NCBI GenBank assembly: GCA_964344305.1
Contig: CAYFMT010000032.1
Location: 1 to 13,991, forward strand
DNA length: 13,991 bases
Source of the DNA: JABMOV01 sp964344305
GTDB taxonomy: Bacteria > Fidelibacterota > Marinisomatia > Marinisomatales > JABMOV01
Direction: 5' to 3'
In this document: positions 12,499 through 13,991 of the stretch, piece after piece
How the letters are laid out: each line of letters begins with the position of its first letter
Numbering within the stretch: position 1 is the stretch's first letter
Made by a program: the position numbers and the translations under genes
The notes under the pieces: model-generated
The model's input: the letters and a program-made list of their open reading frames with translations, nothing else
Told to the model about the DNA's origin: nothing
Database searches by the model: none

Positions 12499-13806
12499 TC
12501 ATCCAACTCCCAGCCGAACGACCTTCTTATCCTTGTGTTTTGTGTACACGTTGCGAGTATCCACAATGAGTTTGGAATGTTTCTTTACAAAATCAAAATC
12601 AATGGATTTGTGATTGGTAAGGACGGCAACGGCATCGTAGTCAGCAATATTCTCCAAGGATGCCAGGGATTCAATAAGTGTCCCATTCCACCTAATTGCG
12701 GACACATGGGGATCGAAATAATCCACGTTTGCTCCCTGATTTTCAAGGAGTTTCATGACATCCAATGCCGGAGATTCGCGGACATCATCAATATCCGGTT
12801 TGTAGGCGACTCCAACAACCAGAACACTGCTACCGTTAAGTGATTTTTTCTCACGATTGAGCCCATCTGATATCAATTCAATGACATGGTAAGGCATGTT
12901 GGTGTTGATTTCCCCTGCCAGTTCGATGAATCGGGCACGGTAATCCAGTGTTTTCATTTTCCATGCAAGGTAGTGAGGATCAATGGGAATACAATGCCCA
13001 CCTAGACCCGGACCCGGAGTAAATTTCATAAAACCAAAAGGTTTTGTGGCAGCGGCATCAATGACTTCCCACACATCAATGCCCAGCTTTTCGCACATGA
13101 TGGCTACTTCGTTGGCAAGTCCTATATTGATGGAGCGGAATGTGTTTTCCAAAAGCTTGACCATTTCAGCCGCTTCCGGTGATGAAACCGGAACAATGGA
13201 TTCTATGATCTGCTCATAAAGGGTTTTCCCTAGTTCAATGCAGTTATCCGTGACACCACCCAGGACTTTTGGAGTATTGTGGGTGCCATAAACAGGATTT
13301 CCTGGATCAATTCGCTCAGGAGAAAAGCACAGGAAGACCGTTTCACCAACTTTGTAGCCTGTTTCTTCCAGACGAGGTAGAATAAGATCCCTGGTGGTCC
13401 CGGGATAGGTTGTGCTTTCTAGAACAATGAGTAGGTTTTCATGCTGGACCTTCACCACTTCATCCATGACGCTGATGATGTAGGATACATCCGGGTCTTT
13501 CAATTTATTGAGTGGTGTAGGCACACAAATTGAGATGGCATCCAGGGATTCAATGACGGCAAAGTCTATTGTGGCAGAAAATTTCCCTGATTCCACGGAG
13601 GACTTCAATTCGTCATCGTTTACATCCTGAATATAATTCTTCCCCTCATTGAGGATATCCACCCGGTTTTGGTTCACATCAATGCCCACCACATCAAAAC
13701 CAGCTTTGGAAAATTCCATGGCCAGGGGCAGTCCAACATAACCGAGTCCAATAACGCCAATCCTTGCGTCATGGTTAATGTATTTTTCTTTAAGTGAAGA
13801 TATCAT
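12499..13806 (-). CDS. Nucleotide-sugar 6-dehydrogenase (WbpA/WecC/UDP-GlcNAc dehydrogenase family)
   Basis: A 435-residue NAD-dependent dehydrogenase that oxidises C6 of a UDP-sugar twice to give a UDP-uronic acid for surface polysaccharide. The NAD loop is GLGYVG (20-25) with the acidic GIDVN (41-45). SICVPTPL (92-99), ESTTYPGTT (130-138) and FSPERIDPGNP (161-171) follow. The linker helix holds KLLENTFR (217-224) with catalytic-site K217 and N221, and the catalytic cysteine C272 lies in GPGLGGHCIPIDP (265-277). The C-terminal NDP-binding domain includes VGVAYKPDIDDVRESP (331-346). The pattern is closer to WbpA-type UDP-GlcNAc dehydrogenases than to UDP-glucose dehydrogenase, but the substrate needs a tree or an assay. 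The ATG has AAAGGA six bases upstream. As the first gene of the visible run it is less AT-rich than the NeuB end. Confidence 0.95.
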   Translation of the reverse strand: MISSLKEKYINHDARIGVIGLGYVGLPLAMEFSKAGFDVVGIDVNQNRVDILNEGKNYIQDVNDDELKSSVESGKFSATIDFAVIESLDAISICVPTPLNKLKDPDVSYIISVMDEVVKVQHENLLIVLESTTYPGTTRDLILPRLEETGYKVGETVFLCFSPERIDPGNPVYGTHNTPKVLGGVTDNCIELGKTLYEQIIESIVPVSSPEAAEMVKLLENTFRSINIGLANEVAIMCEKLGIDVWEVIDAAATKPFGFMKFTPGPGLGGHCIPIDPHYLAWKMKTLDYRARFIELAGEINTNMPYHVIELISDGLNREKKSLNGSSVLVVGVAYKPDIDDVRESPALDVMKLLENQGANVDYFDPHVSAIRWNGTLIESLASLENIADYDAVAVLTNHKSIDFDFVKKHSKLIVDTRNVYTKHKDKKVVRLGVG

Positions 13807-13892
13807 AGTAATCCTTTGTATAACAGACTAAGAAATTACAGTGATATTTTAGGTTTGTAGAAAACAAAGTCCTGGGGACAGGGAATAGATTT

Positions 13893-13927
13893 TAGTTGTC
13901 AGTTGTCAGTTCACAGGTATCAGATTC
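13893..13927 (+). repeat. Heptamer array 12 (CAGTTNN words)
   Basis: Words TAGTTGT, CAGTTGT, CAGTTCA, CAGGTAT and CAGATTC run in register. It is the same word class as the array next to the rmlA start. Confidence 0.6.
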
Positions 13928-13989
13928 TAATTTGACATTGTAAAACCAATACATGGGTAACAGATTAGTTTCAGAACATAGGTAACACT
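13914..13989. mobile_element. Possible insertion-sequence end (repeated GGTAACA motifs)
   Basis: Two 13-base motifs, acatgggtaacag (13951-13963) and acataggtaacac (13977-13989), lie in the same orientation 26 bases apart, with a weaker caggtatcag at 13914-13923. Read on the other strand they are TGTTACCTATGT and TGTTACCCATGT, which resemble termini of IS481/IS3-like elements in my recollection. No transposase lies on the window side, so this would be a remnant or the outer edge of an element beyond the window. Confidence 0.4.
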
Positions 13990-13991
13990 GT

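Larger units (their letters stand above)
13807..13991. other. Upstream region of the dehydrogenase gene
   Basis: This is a 185-base non-coding edge. It holds AT-rich leader sequence with the AAAGGA ribosome-binding site, a short CAGTTNN array (13893-13927) and IS-end-like motifs at the extreme right. A promoter for the minus-strand gene run is likely here, but I could not assign -35/-10 elements with confidence. Confidence 0.5.

Overview
This window is a cell-surface polysaccharide (capsule/exopolysaccharide) locus of a Gram-negative bacterium. Every credible protein gene lies on the minus strand, so transcription runs from high to low coordinates. Outer-membrane logic (an exported SLBB protein next to a Wzc-type tyrosine autokinase), weak or absent Shine-Dalgarno sequences at several starts, repeated four-helix-bundle genes and repeat-rich intergenic DNA fit the Bacteroidota/Ignavibacteriota/Calditrichota/Marinimicrobia part of the tree. 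That placement is a guess, because no marker gene is present.

In transcription order: a WbpA/WecC-type nucleotide-sugar dehydrogenase (13806-12499); four-helix-bundle gene 3 (12377-12015); lhgO (11968-10739); a 492-base repeat-filled gap; rmlA/rfbA (10246-9362); four-helix-bundle gene 2 (9303-8953); a CpsB/YwqE-type PHP tyrosine-phosphatase (8851-8051); four-helix-bundle gene 1 (7987-7637); a DUF5674 gene with a small helical partner (7459-6750); a 660-base repeat-filled gap; a short exported SLBB protein (6089-5577); a Wzc-like co-polymerase/kinase (5536-3200); and a nonulosonic-acid-type module: a cytidylyltransferase-NeuB fusion (3039-1294), a KdsC-like HAD phosphatase (1287-769) and a DUF4910 protein cut to about half length (699-64) at a 25-bp tandem repeat. 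No flippase, polymerase or glycosyltransferase is visible; they probably lie outside.

How the genes fit together: the dehydrogenase and RmlA supply activated sugars (a UDP-uronic acid and dTDP-glucose). The NeuB fusion plus the HAD phosphatase would make and CMP-activate an acidic alpha-keto sugar. Wzc and the SLBB protein would control polymer length and export, and the CpsB phosphatase would reverse Wzc tyrosine phosphorylation. The nonulosonic/Wzc half is visibly more AT-rich than the dehydrogenase end.

The most unusual content is between the genes. Most intergenic regions carry arrays of degenerate words repeating with strict 7-base periodicity (GTGANNN, GTGACNN, GGANNAA, CAGTTNN classes), roughly a hundred units in all. 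Each of the three four-helix-bundle genes is bracketed by two such arrays in inverted orientation, so that its transcript could fold into a stem with the reading frame in the loop. Arrays often begin at, inside or within a few bases of the stop codon of the upstream gene. This recalls the intervening sequences of bacterial 23S rRNA genes, which also carry a gene of this family inside a stem, but here the units sit between capsule genes. A second, unrelated imperfect palindrome of about 100 bp occurs three times, and the right edge carries IS-end-like motifs.
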